This document shows positions 23,003 through 35,241 of a DNA stretch of 64,000 bases, piece by piece. Position numbers and translations under genes: made by a program. Numbering within the stretch: the first letter of the stretch is position 1; each line of letters starts with the position of its first letter. Source of the DNA: Serpula lacrymans var. lacrymans S7.9. Lineage: Eukaryota; Basidiomycota; Agaricomycetes; Boletales; Serpulaceae. Location: NCBI RefSeq assembly GCF_000218685.1, contig NW_006763294.1, forward strand, positions 310,001 to 374,000, written 5' to 3'. The notes below the pieces were generated by a model. That model was not told the DNA's origin and did no database searches. It was given only the letters and a program-made list of their open reading frames with translations.

Positions 23003-24026
23003 TCACTGCAGGAATATCGTGAGAATAGACAAAATCAAGTGGACAAACAGAGTGCGTACCTTGATAAACTTTGCCATAAACTTCCTATATGACAATGGTT
23101 CAACATTATGGTGTGAGAGAAAGATGCACCAACGTACTTGTGAAACTCCGTCCGTAGCAAGTCATTGACAAAGTGTTGTGGCTTGTCTCTTGAGCTCATT
23201 GCCTGGTTTTTGAATATTAGGTCTGGCAATCAAGATGAGATCTGTAATGAGATAAATGGAGCAATGATGAGCATACCGTCGTCCCACCGCCTCTTGACAG
23301 AGAAAGTTCCTGGTACAGTTGTATTAACTCCTGGTGACTGTCCTAAAGCAGCAGCCAGGTTAAGCAGGGGATTTGAAGTCGCTGCCTCGGCCTCTCGAGA
23401 AGCTGCTTCGGATGCAGATTGTTCACGTTCTAGTCGTTCTTTCTCCTCCGCTCTTTCCCGCTTTATTTTTTCCAGTTCCCGAAGCAGCTCTGCTGTATCA
23501 TCATCTTCATCTTCTGACTCTTCCTCGCTATAGGTTTGTCGTTACGAAAGTGGACCACGTATCATAGAAGAGGCGCGTACCTCTCATCCTCATCCTTGTC
23601 GCCCTTCTCACCATTTTCACCTTTCTCACTCTTGTCTTCGTCTTCATCGTCATCGTCCTTATCCAACTCTAAAGCCTGCTGCAATAGCTTCCGCCTCTTG
23701 TTTGCCTCCTCATCTGTTGAACCATTCTCGACAGCCAAAGGCGGTTTTCCTTCCGCCTTTCTCTTCTTGTTACGCGCTTCCTCCTCTGCTGCAATGAGTT
23801 CAGCGCGTAGATCCTTCTTTGCGACTTCTCCAACCGAAGTTTGTCCAGGTTGCCTATGTGAGTGAGAACTTTCAGCACAATGGTTCAACTATCAAAAGTG
23901 GGCGACAACTGACCGGAACTTGAGCTTTGTATGCGCTGCCATGTCCCGTACGGAAAACTGGCGAGACCCGCCCTTTACATCTTTTGCCTGAGCGGGATCC
24001 CATGTCGGTCTGTGGGCTGTAGACAT
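23003..24026 (-). CDS. cwc15: Pre-mRNA-splicing factor CWC15/Cwf15
   Basis: Spliceosome-associated component of the Prp19/NTC-linked complex, nuclear. The N-terminus MSTAHRPTWDPA and FSVRDMAAHTKLKFR match the Cwc15 start; a long acidic/charged middle follows (DDDDEDEDKSE, then ESEDEDDDTAELL); and the C-terminus has SVKRRWDDDL, FKNQA and FVNDLLRTEFHKKFMAKFIK. Exons on the minus strand: 24026-23914, 23853-23581, 23527-23277, 23222-23138, 23084-23060 and 23005-23003, giving 249 residues. The last GT..AG intron ends exactly before TGA, so the final coding exon is only the stop codon. If that 54-bp intron is retained, the frame stays open and ends at the same TGA with 18 extra residues. Confidence 0.92.
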
Positions 24027-26314
24027 TATGAATTTTCTGTTATTCTGGTCAGACTTGGAGTGACCAGACTCGAGCGTGATCAGACGCTCACTGCGGGAAT
24101 GTGAATGAACTCCGCTCGAATTATGGTTCCGTGGCACCTTTCGCCCTTTTGTGAGCAACAACTTCCAATCTGCAACATTTACAGCAGCCTGGTAAACTTT
24201 TGTCAAGAAATAGAAATATCATGACATCGTTATCGCAAGTAATGTGGATTTGCGCCCATTAGAAATGTCTCAATCGTACCCTTTTCGTTTCCATCGCATT
24301 TCCCCATCATGACGTGACTAATAGGTCTTCGCAATGTTTACGCATACTAGCCGGCAGGGAAGGATGCACATATTTTCATCTCATCACCGAGATTGCAACG
24401 TTGGCGAGCTCGCCAATGTTGTCAACTTGGTGACCTCGTCGTAAGTCATGGGTTGCGCTATGATATATTGCTTCAAGGTTCTAACTGTGGGCATCATTTA
24501 TGTTGTATTACTAGACTTAGCTTATACCAATTCTTCCAGATTGCTGAGTCTCCACTACGCTTTGTCTGCGGATACCTGTTACCGTTGTTTCCCTGTGCAG
24601 TTAATATGAATCATAGGTGCAATTTGGACATATGGTCACAACTCGTTACCCCTGCTAAAATGTCTATCTTGATGGAGCTAAGCGATTCCAGTGGGATGTT
24701 TCAATATATGCGGGACTGAATTGATATCTGATACTCGTTCAACTTGAATTCGTTTGTTCCGGAATGATAGAGTGACCAGACATATGGTAAGTGGAAAACA
24801 ATGATTTCGATGATAGAGTCCGAATGACACTGTCCAAAAAGGTCAATACTCATAATCAGCAACTCATGACCTGTACAATTGCGTCTCGGAATCCGATGAG
24901 TCGGGTCTTTCAGTAAAACAGGCAACGTCATTCGTTGAAGCTCTTCTCAATATAATCCATACTTCCCCCGGTGACTCGGTGCTATCAGCTCCGGCAAATG
25001 GATGGCCCACCACACTGGCAGAAAAATAGATGTGGCGGGCGCTACGACTTCTTCGAACGTGGTTCCATGGGGCGTAATGGCTTCGAAACTCTTATCTCAT
25101 CCCCGTCAATATGCTGTCTTTGGAGGTACCCGCTATAGATAGTGATCCACACTAACAGCATTTACTCAAGATATCATTTCCCGGTATACTGCAGTGGGAT
25201 CATTCGTTCGAACCTTCGATACATCCTCTGCGCTTATTTTTCTATCCTCCGGGTTTGATAAAAATTTCTAAGCCCGCTCAAACTGGATCAATACACTGGT
25301 CATCTAACGTCGCGTGTGCAATATTGGCTATATCCTTCTCATCGACTCGTTTTCGGTGCCGAGAGAATCGACCTTCTATCCCATCGACATCATGTATGCA
25401 CTCCGAGGCATACCAATAGAACCAAACTCTGCGCAGTGGTACTCATAAGTATGCAAGATAGGTCAAGTCGGCCGATGGGGACTCAGCTTTTATTTACCGT
25501 CGAAGCTAATCATCTTTGCTTACCTAATTCAATATCTTGATGACGGTCGATCGTTCAAGTTATCCTTCGTTTTCTAGATGACTGCTTTACTTGCGTCCGA
25601 CGTTAGGCGCTGCAGAATGTATCAGCCACGACTACGAGATGAGTATGTGGTGATTCTGTTATCTAGCTATCTCACGGACAATGCATCCTTAATGGGGTAT
25701 GTGATTCGCTGCTTTGCCCCTACCCATGACAGCGTTCTTCTTCCGTATTGATCGCGACCCATTTGCATCCGCCGATGACCTTTCTATCTTCTTATTTTCC
25801 TACACTCGTGCAGCTGACCTGTACACTTTCAAGAGACTTGGTGCCGGTATTTCGGGCAGAGAAGCACCAGTCGCTTGTTCGTGTGGGGCGGACCCTAACG
25901 CTGAAGTCATGGGTGATCGAACTCCATGACAGTCAACAATGCGCAAGGTCACGTGGTTTTCAAAGGTGGCTAGAGTCCTCTTGGTATCAACTCATTCGAG
26001 TACGTTACATTCATAATGTTCAGCTGTTAAAATGCCTTATGGGATTTCTTCTTCAGATTTCCTAGATACTACAGACGGAGTTTCCGAGATATCCGAGGAA
26101 TAAGTTGGCGAAATAGGCCCGTGCGTTGCCGTCGGTTCCTGAAGATCCATGGCGCACAGAGATGCTAACAAGCGCTATGTACGGATGTAGGCGTGAACAC
26201 ATCTGACTGGTTTGCTCACGAGGGTGTCGCATCTGACTTCGGTATATATACCTTGGGAACCATTTCTCTCAGCATCACATATCCTCTTTTCATTATCATC
26301 TAAAGACTACAGCC
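24027..26314. other. Intergenic, no gene recognised
   Basis: The right part is the 5' flank of the P450 gene; 24027-24200 should hold the CWC15 promoter. Short open frames in the middle (24393-24719, 25316-25540, 25714-26065) show no family I know and no consistent intron structure; a decayed gene is possible. Confidence 0.35.
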
Positions 26315-28598
26315 ATGACTTTACTCGCAATAGCCTCATTAGGGGTCCTCGCAGTCCTTTATACGGTCTATCGAAGGTTTACTCGAATATCCATTCGCCA
26401 TATTCGAGGTCCACGATCAGAGTCGTTCTTCTTAGGTATCCTATTGCTCCATAACATCTCGAGTTGATATCTAATAACGTTGGCAGGAAATTTAAAGGAG
26501 TTTTATCAAAGCCAAGCAGGTATAGCCGAATTCAAATGGGAGGAAGAGTTTGGAGACGTTGTTCGTATCAAAGCTGCTTTTAGAGTGAGTCTTGTTTCAT
26601 TTCCAAGTGCCTATACCAACTCACTTATCGAGCTATTATTAGGAAGATAAATTACTCGTCTCTGATCCTAAAGCTCTGCAATATGTATATCAAACCTGTG
26701 GCTACAACTTCCCAAAAACCCCTGAGCGACGTGAACTATCACGTCTCGTCGCTGGCAGAGGACTCACGTGGGCTGATGGTGCACAATCTTTGAAGCACGT
26801 TATCTATGGTATATTTTGACATGCATGTTTCGTAGGGGATATTCATAAACGACAAAGGAAGGTGATGCTTCCAGGATTCGGTATGCCCGAAACGAAAGCA
26901 CTTGTACCCATATTTTCCAGATGTGCTGAGCAGGTGTGTGCGAATGAATGAATATTGAAAGATACATTCTGATTATGTTTGCTAGCTAACAACCCAATGG
27001 AAAGATATTTTGGACGACGAGAAATCGGGAGAGAAAGTATTCAACGTATCTGCGTGGATGGCTCGTGCAACCTTGGACGCTCTTGGGCTAGGTAACCTTT
27101 CTGCATTTCCGGGGTTTCATAGATTTATGCTTCTTTAACATTTAAGGTGCTTTTGATTACAACTTCGGTGCTATGGATAACGCAGATAACGAGTTGAAGA
27201 GAGCTTACAGCAACCTTTTGTGATTATTATTTCTCGGTTCAGGGGCATCACCTGTGTTCTAACTTTCAGTCTTTAGGGCTGATTTATTTGGTTCCCCTAC
27301 TGCCCTCGGCATTTTCGCTCAAAACACATCACACTGGCTACCCATGTGGCTAGTTCAGTCTATCACGGATTACTTACCGAGCGCAGCCCTTGACCGCAGC
27401 CGAAAGAACAGCGATGTCGCGGCAAGTGTTGCAAAGGAGCTCATTCAATCCAAGTCCAGTGAGCTCTTACTCGGAAAAGGAGGTCGCGACGTGATGAGTT
27501 TGTTGGGTGAGTCGTTACTGGACCACCAAATCTTGACTGTATTCATATGGTATGTGCTTTCAGTAAAAGCAAACGCATCTGAAAACGAAAATACAAAATT
27601 GAGCGAGGCTGAAATGGTGGCACAGATGAGGTATGAGTATTCTCTTGGCTTTTTGTCAGCTTTGTGTATAAAACCCGTCTATAGGACGCTCATGCTTGCT
27701 GGACATGACACCACTGCCAACACTATGAGCTGGGCCCTATTCGAACTATCCAAGCAGCCCGATATCCAGGTAAAACTCCGTAATGAGATCAGAGAGAAAG
27801 AGTCGTACGTTCACTCGAGGGGTGATGGTGACTTCAAATTGGCCGACTTGGATGGTATGCCGTATCTACTTGCAGTTATCAAGGTTGGCCATTACCCACT
27901 GCGATTATTATATATTAACAATGGTGTCGAATTTCACAGGAGGTACTGCGTTTCCATCCGGTCGTGGCGAATACTTACAGACAAGCTGGTCGAGATGATG
28001 TACTCCCGCTCGCGAAGCCCATCATCACCGAAACAGGGGAAGCGATAACAGAAATACCGATTTCAAAGGGCACGAGGATCATCACCTCGATCGCGGGATA
28101 CAACAGGTTAGGGTATTCTACCTGTACACAGTTTTGTAATGCTTACGTCGGCGCTTACAGGAACCGCGATCTGTGGGGTGCTGATGCTGATCGCTTTAAC
28201 CCGGAGAGGTGGTTCAACGAGAGGGACCATTCGAAGAAGGCAGGATCGGTCGGCGTTTACGGTAACCTGTAAGCCATCTCTTGATCTACGCCTCGTGGCA
28301 TGGCTCACACTTTGTTACAGCCTCACCTTTGCAGGAGGCATACGTTCTTGTATAGGCTGGAGATTCGCGTGAGTTGTCCCTCTCTTTTCGTGTCAACATA
28401 GTCGATTGAGCTTGGTGCAGGTTAATCGAGATTCAAACGTTCCTCATCGAGATGGTGGGCAACTTTGAGTTTGCACTGGCTGTTGATCCTGGTAAAATTC
28501 GTCGGGAGAATTGTATTATTATGGTTCCTACCATTGAAGGGGAGATGGAGAAGGGAGTGCAAATGCCTCTGAAGGTATCTGTTGCTCCGCGTGATTGA
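26315..28598 (+). CDS. Cytochrome P450 monooxygenase
   Basis: Haem-thiolate monooxygenase anchored in the ER membrane; substrate unknown. Thirteen exons (26315-26435, 26487-26584, 26643-26778, 26836-26933, 26986-27091, 27147-27219, 27277-27506, 27564-27630, 27685-27883, 27940-28106, 28161-28268, 28321-28368, 28421-28598) give 542 residues, normal for the family. A hydrophobic N-terminus (LLAIASLGVLAVLYTVY) precedes GPRSESFFLG. Oxygen-binding I-helix AGHDTTANTMSW, K-helix KEVLRFHP (ExxR), RFNPERW, and the haem loop FAGGIRSCIGWRFA with its Cys ligand are all present. It has a paralog at 63288 with identical exon 2-4 lengths. Looks functional. Confidence 0.93.
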
Positions 28599-29505
28599 TG
28601 GTAGCGGGTCGATTTAAGGGCGGAATTTATTGTATTCAACATCACAGCTCTTACTACTCATTTGACTCTATTCTATGTACTCAGTCCGTGTTATATTTTT
28701 TTATTCCCGACCCTATTCATGAAATTGTAACCGAAGCCATTGACACAATATATTACTTCATGCTTGGACAAAATGAGAACGAAGCTTGTATTCATTTGTT
28801 ACATTGACAGGACGCAAAGCTCCTCATTGATTACTGAGGGTTTCAGCTGAATGATTGTGCAACATTATTTTTCTTGTAGTGCGGTGGAACAACGGTCAGA
28901 ACGGTCAATCGGCTCGACCGATTTTTGATTTTCCTTGCTATGACGGAGTTGCCCCGGAACTCTTCCACATCCGATGCGGCTATGTTACATTCGTTCGGTG
29001 GCTTATCTCTACAAAACAACGATAAGTGAAGAAACTCAAGGCTCGGAACTGTTGTAATGCTATATTGCACCGCATAGAAACTACCTCTCCTTAACCTGCT
29101 ACTGTAATTTGGGTGATCTGCAAAACTGCAAACTAGTACCTCGACCATTTCCAGTTCATGCAATGTTTATCATAGCGAATGGAGGCCTTCAACTTCCAAA
29201 GTGTCAAGGTCCAGGGCTGTAAAAGCCAATGACAGTCTGAGTCAGTGCCGCTATGGCTATGCCAAAGTTTTGCTACTTTCAAGCGGCGGAGGCCCTGCAG
29301 TCCTAGGAACCTGGGCCAGTAGCTATAGTATAGGATCTCCGGTGTGCCCTCGACGTTTTTATCCGAGGTATCGCTTTAAGCCCATTGAAGGAAAAGAGGC
29401 GCTGTTGGAGATCACTCCCCGGCGATATAAATCTCTGCGTACTATTGGTTTGGATATGACAACTCTTGATTGTGCAATTTGAAACAAGTGCAAATCACGC
29501 TCAAC
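28599..29505. other. Intergenic with a weak minus-strand ORF
   Basis: A minus-strand frame at 28843-29163 (106 codons; contains VPSLEFLHLSLFC and LTVLTVVPP) vaguely recalls the C-terminal part of F-box/LRR proteins, but no F-box is present upstream. Nothing else is supported. Confidence 0.3.
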
Positions 29506-30048
29506 ATGAAGTGGAAGTGAGTATCCGCCCTTCTAGGCTGTTCTTTCTTGTGCTGATTACACCTGTGGTTCAGAATCACCCCACTGAAAGGAAATGTCGC
29601 TATTAAGAGTGTTGACGGAAGATACCTGAAAGTGACTGGCGATGGGCTTGCGTTTGCCGACCAAAATTATGATCCCAGTGCCAAATTCACTGTCGAGATC
29701 GCCGGCCCTAATCAGACTGTATTGTCAGGTGCGCATATCCTCAACGCCTGACAAATTCACGCTCACATCACTGTTCAATTTTTAGGATCCAATGCAAAGT
29801 ATGTCAGAATATACGAAAGCAGCAATTTCGACATCAGGTGTGACGCTATGAACAATTCAGATGCTGTCACTCTGGGGACACTCTACCTTGCTGATGGGCT
29901 CATCAACCTCACCATTACCCAGCAGGTATCCCTGAGTGACCGCACTATATTCCTATCGAGCCAGGCTGGGACGAAAAGCTACGGTCCTTCACTGCGAGCT
30001 CTTGATTTTGAAGACGTTACTTGCCGCTTTATCGTTGAGTATTTGTAG
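29506..30048 (+). CDS. Small possible beta-trefoil protein
   Basis: Three exons (29506-29516, 29574-29728, 29786-30048; 142 residues). The first coding exon is only 11 nt. The sequence alternates short strands in a way seen in fascin-like and lectin beta-trefoils: VAIKSVDGRYLKVTGDGLAF with a later AKFTVEI, then AKYVRIYESSNFDIRC, then RTIFLSSQAG and CRFIVEYL, i.e. three comparable sections. There is no signal peptide or membrane segment, so a cytosolic protein is likely. Mushroom beta-trefoils include lectins and protease inhibitors, but no carbohydrate-binding or inhibitory motif is identifiable here. The fold call is inference. Confidence 0.6.
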
Positions 30049-30209
30049 GTTGAGGGATTTTGGTATTAATACGGTCTAGTCTACGTGCTCGTTGTTGAAT
30101 TTGTTGGGGTAATGATGGTGTATGCGTAGTGAGTCAGACGGGCGTGTTTTTCTCGAGATATATGATCTTTTTATTGTGGTTATTCTTTTCTCTCTTATCC
30201 TTGCATGAT

Positions 30210-31165
30210 ACTCTACGCTAGGTCTAAAATACGCCTGAGGAGCACCTCTATCCTAATATAAGAATTAACCTTGGCTAAGATCACCATCGAACTAATGTCC
30301 CGTCCAGAAAACATAACTATCCTCAAGGCTTGAACCTCGCGTAAAGTCGAGCACATTTTTTTAATTTGATGAGATCGGTAATCCTTTATGTCTTTAAATG
30401 TAAGATAAATGTAAGGGGCATCCTCGATGAGTCGTTTCAAAAGGCTTGTAACAGGGTTGTAAACTGTTTGTGTTCCTTGTTCTTTACAGTTGCAGTCGAT
30501 AGGTAAAGATCACTGCAACGTTCGTCACTTTTCTCGTGCTTCTTGATAAGTAAATCAACTGTGTATGATCTGAAGTGCAGATATTGATCAGGAGGCAATT
30601 ACGGTCAGTTTCTGAAGCAAATACGCAAGGACCGTTTTCCAACGCCAGCTGCAAGGCTCGTATCAGCATCGACAACGTGTGATATAGTAAACGCTTACGA
30701 ATTTCAGGACACCACGGGATTCTTGCTTTTTACCTTTGCCACTCCTTAAATGCCTTGTCATGGAGGACCCGCTCTCCAGTCCCCTCACGTCGGCTTTTGT
30801 AGACATCGATTTGTGTCCGATGGAAATTCAGAGGATAGCGACTCTGCAAACTCCTGTCGTTCTTGGGCTACATGTTAAAATCACATTGTAGGCTGCTGAA
30901 GAAAATGCAGCAAGTATTTCTGTGGTATTGGTTAATTATTGTGTGATCGCCATTGATCTGCTGTCCATGGACCTCGTTGAATGTACTGTGGCGTGCGTCG
31001 ACAGATCTTGACTGGCCTATTGAATCGATAACATTGGCATCATGGGCCCAAATTACTGAGGTGTCGGGGACTTCGAGTATGCCCTTTGGAGTACCGTTGC
31101 GCGTCGACTCTGAGATGGGTAAAAGTATGAGGTGGGCAGCAATCACGCAAAAATCCGAGGACAAG
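30210..31165 (-). pseudogene. NACHT NLR relic, N-terminal part
   Basis: The minus strand contains the N-terminal signature VDARHSTFNEVHGQQING near 31000, matching that of the intact receptor at 14898. Further on ERQEFAESL (30850), GTGERVLHDKAFKEWQR followed by a stop (30760), a P-loop remnant equivalent to AGxGKT (30624-30648) shifted by a missing base, and FSGRDISSM (30310), the counterpart of the VTSRD strand, occur in the right order. No C-terminal repeats follow. It is a truncated, frameshifted receptor gene. Confidence 0.7.
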
Positions 31166-32441
31166 ACCTTGGCGTTTCAGACCGGTGCTCTAAGGTTTGG
31201 CCGGAGGCCTACTGACGCCCTTAGCTTATATGTTGACAAACAATCATCAGCACAGGACCGTTATTGCGAGTGATAAGCTGTACGCTGCACCCTGTTACTG
31301 TCAGTTTAGAACAATAGCTCAACAACTGAAAGGTTAGAAACTCGCCTGCGATCTCAGGTTGGGTGATTCGTCATAACCAATTTGTTGGACAAAAGAAAGA
31401 CTTCAGCACTGGTAGAAATGCTTTCATTCTGAGCAACCTTGATAACGATAGCCGTGCTCACGTTGTAGGGATATACAAGGGGATGGATGTACTGTGATGA
31501 TGTTTGTAGAGAGAGAACAGTGATGGTATGCGCTCCCGCGCTCGAGTCCGCACTACGACCACAACATAGCATCGATGGCTCATATCTCGTACATATTGTC
31601 CTCAATTTCTCCCTCAATTCGCTTTTTTCGGTATACAACTCTACCATGACAAGGCCTATACCTGCGGTCGTTGGATAAACTCCCTCTACTATCTGAAGTC
31701 ATGGCATCAGAATCCTAAAATGAGGTACCGACTCGATGCACCAGGGCCTGAGGAATAAAACATGCCGCGTGCACTGGGAGGGCTCTCGAATGGAAATAAT
31801 CAAGCCTACCGCGATGATGTTGCAAGGGGTAATAACCTTGATTCTTGACAGGACTATCATGGTTGGTTTAGGGAATGATTGCGCCATGATGGTGTTGCAA
31901 GGGCGTTCTTCTTCCTCTTCTTCTTGTCCTTCTTATTCCAGTGTGCCGTCGTGTGAACGGAGCCTGTTTCTCCGTGATGCGGTACGGAATGAATCGTGTA
32001 CCGGGGAGGATTGCTGGGGTGAAATCAGCGCAGTAAGCCCAGAGGACTCCGATTCTCTCTAGGCGTGTGGGGCTTTGATGGACTCCTGGCCAGAACGGTC
32101 GAATCGGCTGCACCGCCAGTCCAATCAGTTGTAAGGGGATGTAGTTTAAATTGCCATGAGAAAGGACGAAATGCAGACTTGATTTGATGCTTTCAATCTA
32201 GGACTTTGCCTGAACATCTACCCTTGAGATTCAAGTTCCTAAGGAGAAGGTCTCCGCTGAAAGCAGAAATTTGCTCCTAGATGGACTTCATATGAGACAG
32301 AGTAAGACATCAAGTACAGTTTGTTCAGTGGAAGGTAACGCGTCGACAGCTGAGCGCAAACAAGGATAAACAAAGGTCATCAATGCGTCTACAACTCTGT
32401 TCGCGCCACGCCATCCAAGGGCAACCACATCGACATTATCT
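31166..32441. other. Intergenic, no gene recognised
   Basis: Short open frames on both strands (31354-31647 minus, 31736-32062 plus) show no recognisable domain or splice-consistent extension. Confidence 0.3.
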
Positions 32442-33416
32442 ATGAATCCATTCTTTTCAAAAGCCTTCGATGCTTTCCTAGACAGCGTGCGCTCATGGTG
32501 CACAACCCTCCAGTACCAATACGCAGCCGATATCATCGTACTCTCAGTACCGCAGTTTGTCACGGGGCTCAAACACGCTACTATCGCTGCTTTTACTTCT
32601 ACTCTTACTCCCACTTTGGATGCGGGCCCCCAATTTTCCCAGGATTTTCAAGTTGAAAATGCCGATAGCTTCGACGTGATCAGGAGGTCGATTGATGGAC
32701 TGGAAGATCAGGACGACGGGTGGATGATGACTCTGGCCGACGTCGATTATTTCGAGGCAGAGTCGAGAACGATAAATTATACGTTTACCATGACAGAAGA
32801 CGCTGGCGTCCTATCTGAAGTGATCGACATTATTCAAGAACGATACTTTCTACAACGATGACGACCCCCCACCTTTGCTCACCCAAGCCACTCAGACGCC
32901 TCTCGCTTCACCCTCCCCTCAAGCCTCGGCTGCCCCTTCATGGCCAAACTCGGAAGCGCCGATTTTTCAATAGAAAACAGGGTCTATGGCAGCATCCGAC
33001 TCGCCCTCCTTCTCACACTGACCTACCCACTCACAAAGGCGCTCATCGGGTGTAGCATACTCGTCAGTTCGTGCTTGTCCTTCCAACTCGAAGACCTTGA
33101 TTGGCTTGCGGACCGTGGAGTCGTTCACGTACAGGTACAGGCGTCGGATGTGCCGTCTAACACTAATAGGCGGCGCAGGTCGGGTACGACGGGACTGCAA
33201 GCGAAGCTCCATGATGGTTTATCGAAAACGGGTGTTGTCGATGGCGGTGACCGTGACGATGTCGGGCCTGTTGCTGAAACTGCTATCTCTGGACTTGGGT
33301 CGGCGGCTTCGTTGGGGACCTCTGTTGTACAGCTCCCTCTGGCTATTCCTGTGGCTCCGCTGGATGGTACGACTCGGCCCGTTATGCCTCTTTTACTCAA
33401 CAACGCTGTAAAGTAA
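32442..33416 (+). CDS. Hypothetical protein, uncertain structure
   Basis: Two long plus-strand frames in the same phase (32442-32861 and 32940-33416), separated by about 78 bp with a stop. The first (MNPFFSKAFDAFLDS) is acidic toward its end (DGLEDQDDGW, YFEAESRTI); the second has one hydrophobic segment (LALLLTLTYPLTKALIGCSI). I could not find a clean intron joining them, and the minus strand of 32967-33212 is also open. No family recognised. Either a gene with unresolved splicing or unrelated open frames. Confidence 0.3.
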
Positions 33417-33439
33417 ATGATGATTTTGGAGTAATCAAA

Positions 33440-34339
33440 GTGCTCCCTCCTCCTGTTATCTCAATTCGAATTGACGACCAAGACGAGAACCAGGACAGGC
33501 CGGGACCGTCCACACAATCTATCCACGAACCGGATCAGGCCCGAGCACTCCCATCAAAAGCTACACAATATCGTGAACGGGCTCCTAAAGATACTTCACA
33601 TCGCATACCTAATGAAGACCTAAGTAACCCGTCATCGTGCATAGGACCCAGCTCTGACTCTCCCCAGGCGGTACCGCCCACCCACTCGCTCTCGAAACCT
33701 GCCTATGCCGTGTTGTCCTGTACGCCTGAAGCGTCGCCTGCGATGGGCTCTACCCCCGGGTCGCGGGTGAGGTCTAGGTCTGAAATGAGGTCGCGGTGTG
33801 GTTTTTGGGTGTGTAAGCCTGGGAGTGGTCCTGCGATTTGTAAGTTGCCTCTGTCTCCCGCGCACAAGTCCGACGAGAAGGGCAAGAGCGACAATGCGAA
33901 CGATCGGCCTGTAGGCCAAGCAGACGGATCGCCATCGCGAATGAAGGCGCTATGTCTGCCGTCTCTTGACAACTGTGACGGAAGCAAAGAGCAAGGCCAA
34001 GAGCAAGGACGGCACATCACCAGCCACCCACCTCCCCAAGCATCCATGTCGGCGGAAAAAGGCAAGACGTTTTCATTTAACGGGCTTTTGCGCGTTTTAC
34101 CTATAGACTATACGGAGTGTGAGCTTCACTCGGACATCGAGGGGTCGATTGGTGAAGATGAGGGGGAGGGGGAGTGGTTCGAGGGAGTGGATTGTTTTTG
34201 GGTGGGTGATGTTGATGCTTCTGCAAAGTCGACGTCGAGTTTGAAGGGAGATTGTGAGCGCGAGCGTCATAGTGACGAGGATGAGGATGATGAGCGGAGG
34301 AGATGGGGACGGGACTGTATGTACGGGGATGAGCGGTGA
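33440..34339 (+). CDS. Hypothetical low-complexity protein
   Basis: A 299-codon uninterrupted frame. The product is rich in Ser, Pro, Asp and Glu, with basic patches (SRVRSRSEMRSR near residue 107), a hydrophobic-aromatic stretch (FSFNGLLRVLPIDYTECEL) and an acidic C-terminus (DEDEDDERRRW). It looks disordered. It could be the last exon of the gene at 32442-33416. No domain recognised. Confidence 0.35.
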   Translation: MLPPPVISIRIDDQDENQDRPGPSTQSIHEPDQARALPSKATQYRERAPKDTSHRIPNEDLSNPSSCIGPSSDSPQAVPPTHSLSKPAYAVLSCTPEASPAMGSTPGSRVRSRSEMRSRCGFWVCKPGSGPAICKLPLSPAHKSDEKGKSDNANDRPVGQADGSPSRMKALCLPSLDNCDGSKEQGQEQGRHITSHPPPQASMSAEKGKTFSFNGLLRVLPIDYTECELHSDIEGSIGEDEGEGEWFEGVDCFWVGDVDASAKSTSSLKGDCERERHSDEDEDDERRRWGRDCMYGDER

Positions 34340-34641
34340 AAGGTGAGAATGACACGTTTTTGCTTCTCCCTTTGAGGTTTGCTGTGTAATTTGGGTTTGA
34401 CGATGACTTGCCCCTTTCTTTCCTTTCATCCTTCCATTCATCTTTCCATATTTCACTTCCCATCTTTTCTTCTTTCCTTATTGACGCGGTTTACGCCCAA
34501 CGCCCGAACATCCTTGCTGTTCGATTCTTGCCTGTGCGCTCATGTTCCCCTTGTTGGTATCGCGAACCATGAACGCTGGGATGACGCGGTGGGATGGATG
34601 GTGATGCTAACCCAGCGCTCTTGTCTTGCTGTTCGTTCTTG

Positions 34642-35241
34642 TTATTTCTCTCTTCCTTTGTGATATCCCGAACGCCGGGATGACGCCGACGTGATGGTGT
34701 GATGGGATGGTGATGGTTGATGGTGATGCCCCGAACGGGACTGGAGCGTATGATCGATCCTGTCAACTCGAGCCTCGACAGCCATCACGGGTGCGGCAAA
34801 CTCCGCGAGGACCGCAAGGACCACAAGGACAGCAAGATGCACGACGACAGCAACGTCAGCAAGGACAGCCACGTCAGCAGAGCCACCGCCCCCGTTGGCG
34901 GGGTGTACACCCCGGGACGGGTGTATGCGGAGTACGTCCGCAGAAGAGGGTGGAGGGGGAGGTTGCGTATGTCGTTCCTGGGAAGGGGAGGTGGGGGCGG
35001 GGGCGGGGAGTTGAGGCGTGAGTTTTGACGGGGTGGTGTCGAACGGGGTTGGGATGGGGGCTCGCCTGAGTCGGCTGGGACTGGCCGCGGAGAAAGTTGC
35101 GGATGAGGATGAGTGATGGGATGATGGTGAGAAGAGAGGGTTTGGTGTAGGCACCGAAGATGAAGATGAAGCTGGCGCCGGGGTGAGTGAGGTGACGCGA
35201 TCGGCGCTGTTGCCGTATGAATCAACACTTTGTGCGATCAC
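34642..35241 (-). CDS. Low-complexity ORF, doubtful
   Basis: A 199-codon minus-strand frame dominated by Ser/Pro/Ala/His with an Ala/Val-rich hydrophobic run (ADVAVLADVAVVVHLAVLVV). No ATG at its 5' end. Strand asymmetry (G-rich plus strand) can keep such frames open by chance, and overlapping frames are open too. Confidence 0.15.
   Translation of the reverse strand: MIAQSVDSYGNSADRVTSLTPAPASSSSSVPTPNPLFSPSSHHSSSSATFSAASPSRLRRAPIPTPFDTTPSKLTPQLPAPAPTSPSQERHTQPPPPPSSADVLRIHPSRGVHPANGGGGSADVAVLADVAVVVHLAVLVVLAVLAEFAAPVMAVEARVDRIDHTLQSRSGHHHQPSPSHHTITSASSRRSGYHKGREK

Noticed and set aside
34707..35028. Overlapping plus-strand ORFs rich in Gln/Arg/Gly
   Set aside because: Compositional effect of a G-rich strand; no start, splice or domain support.
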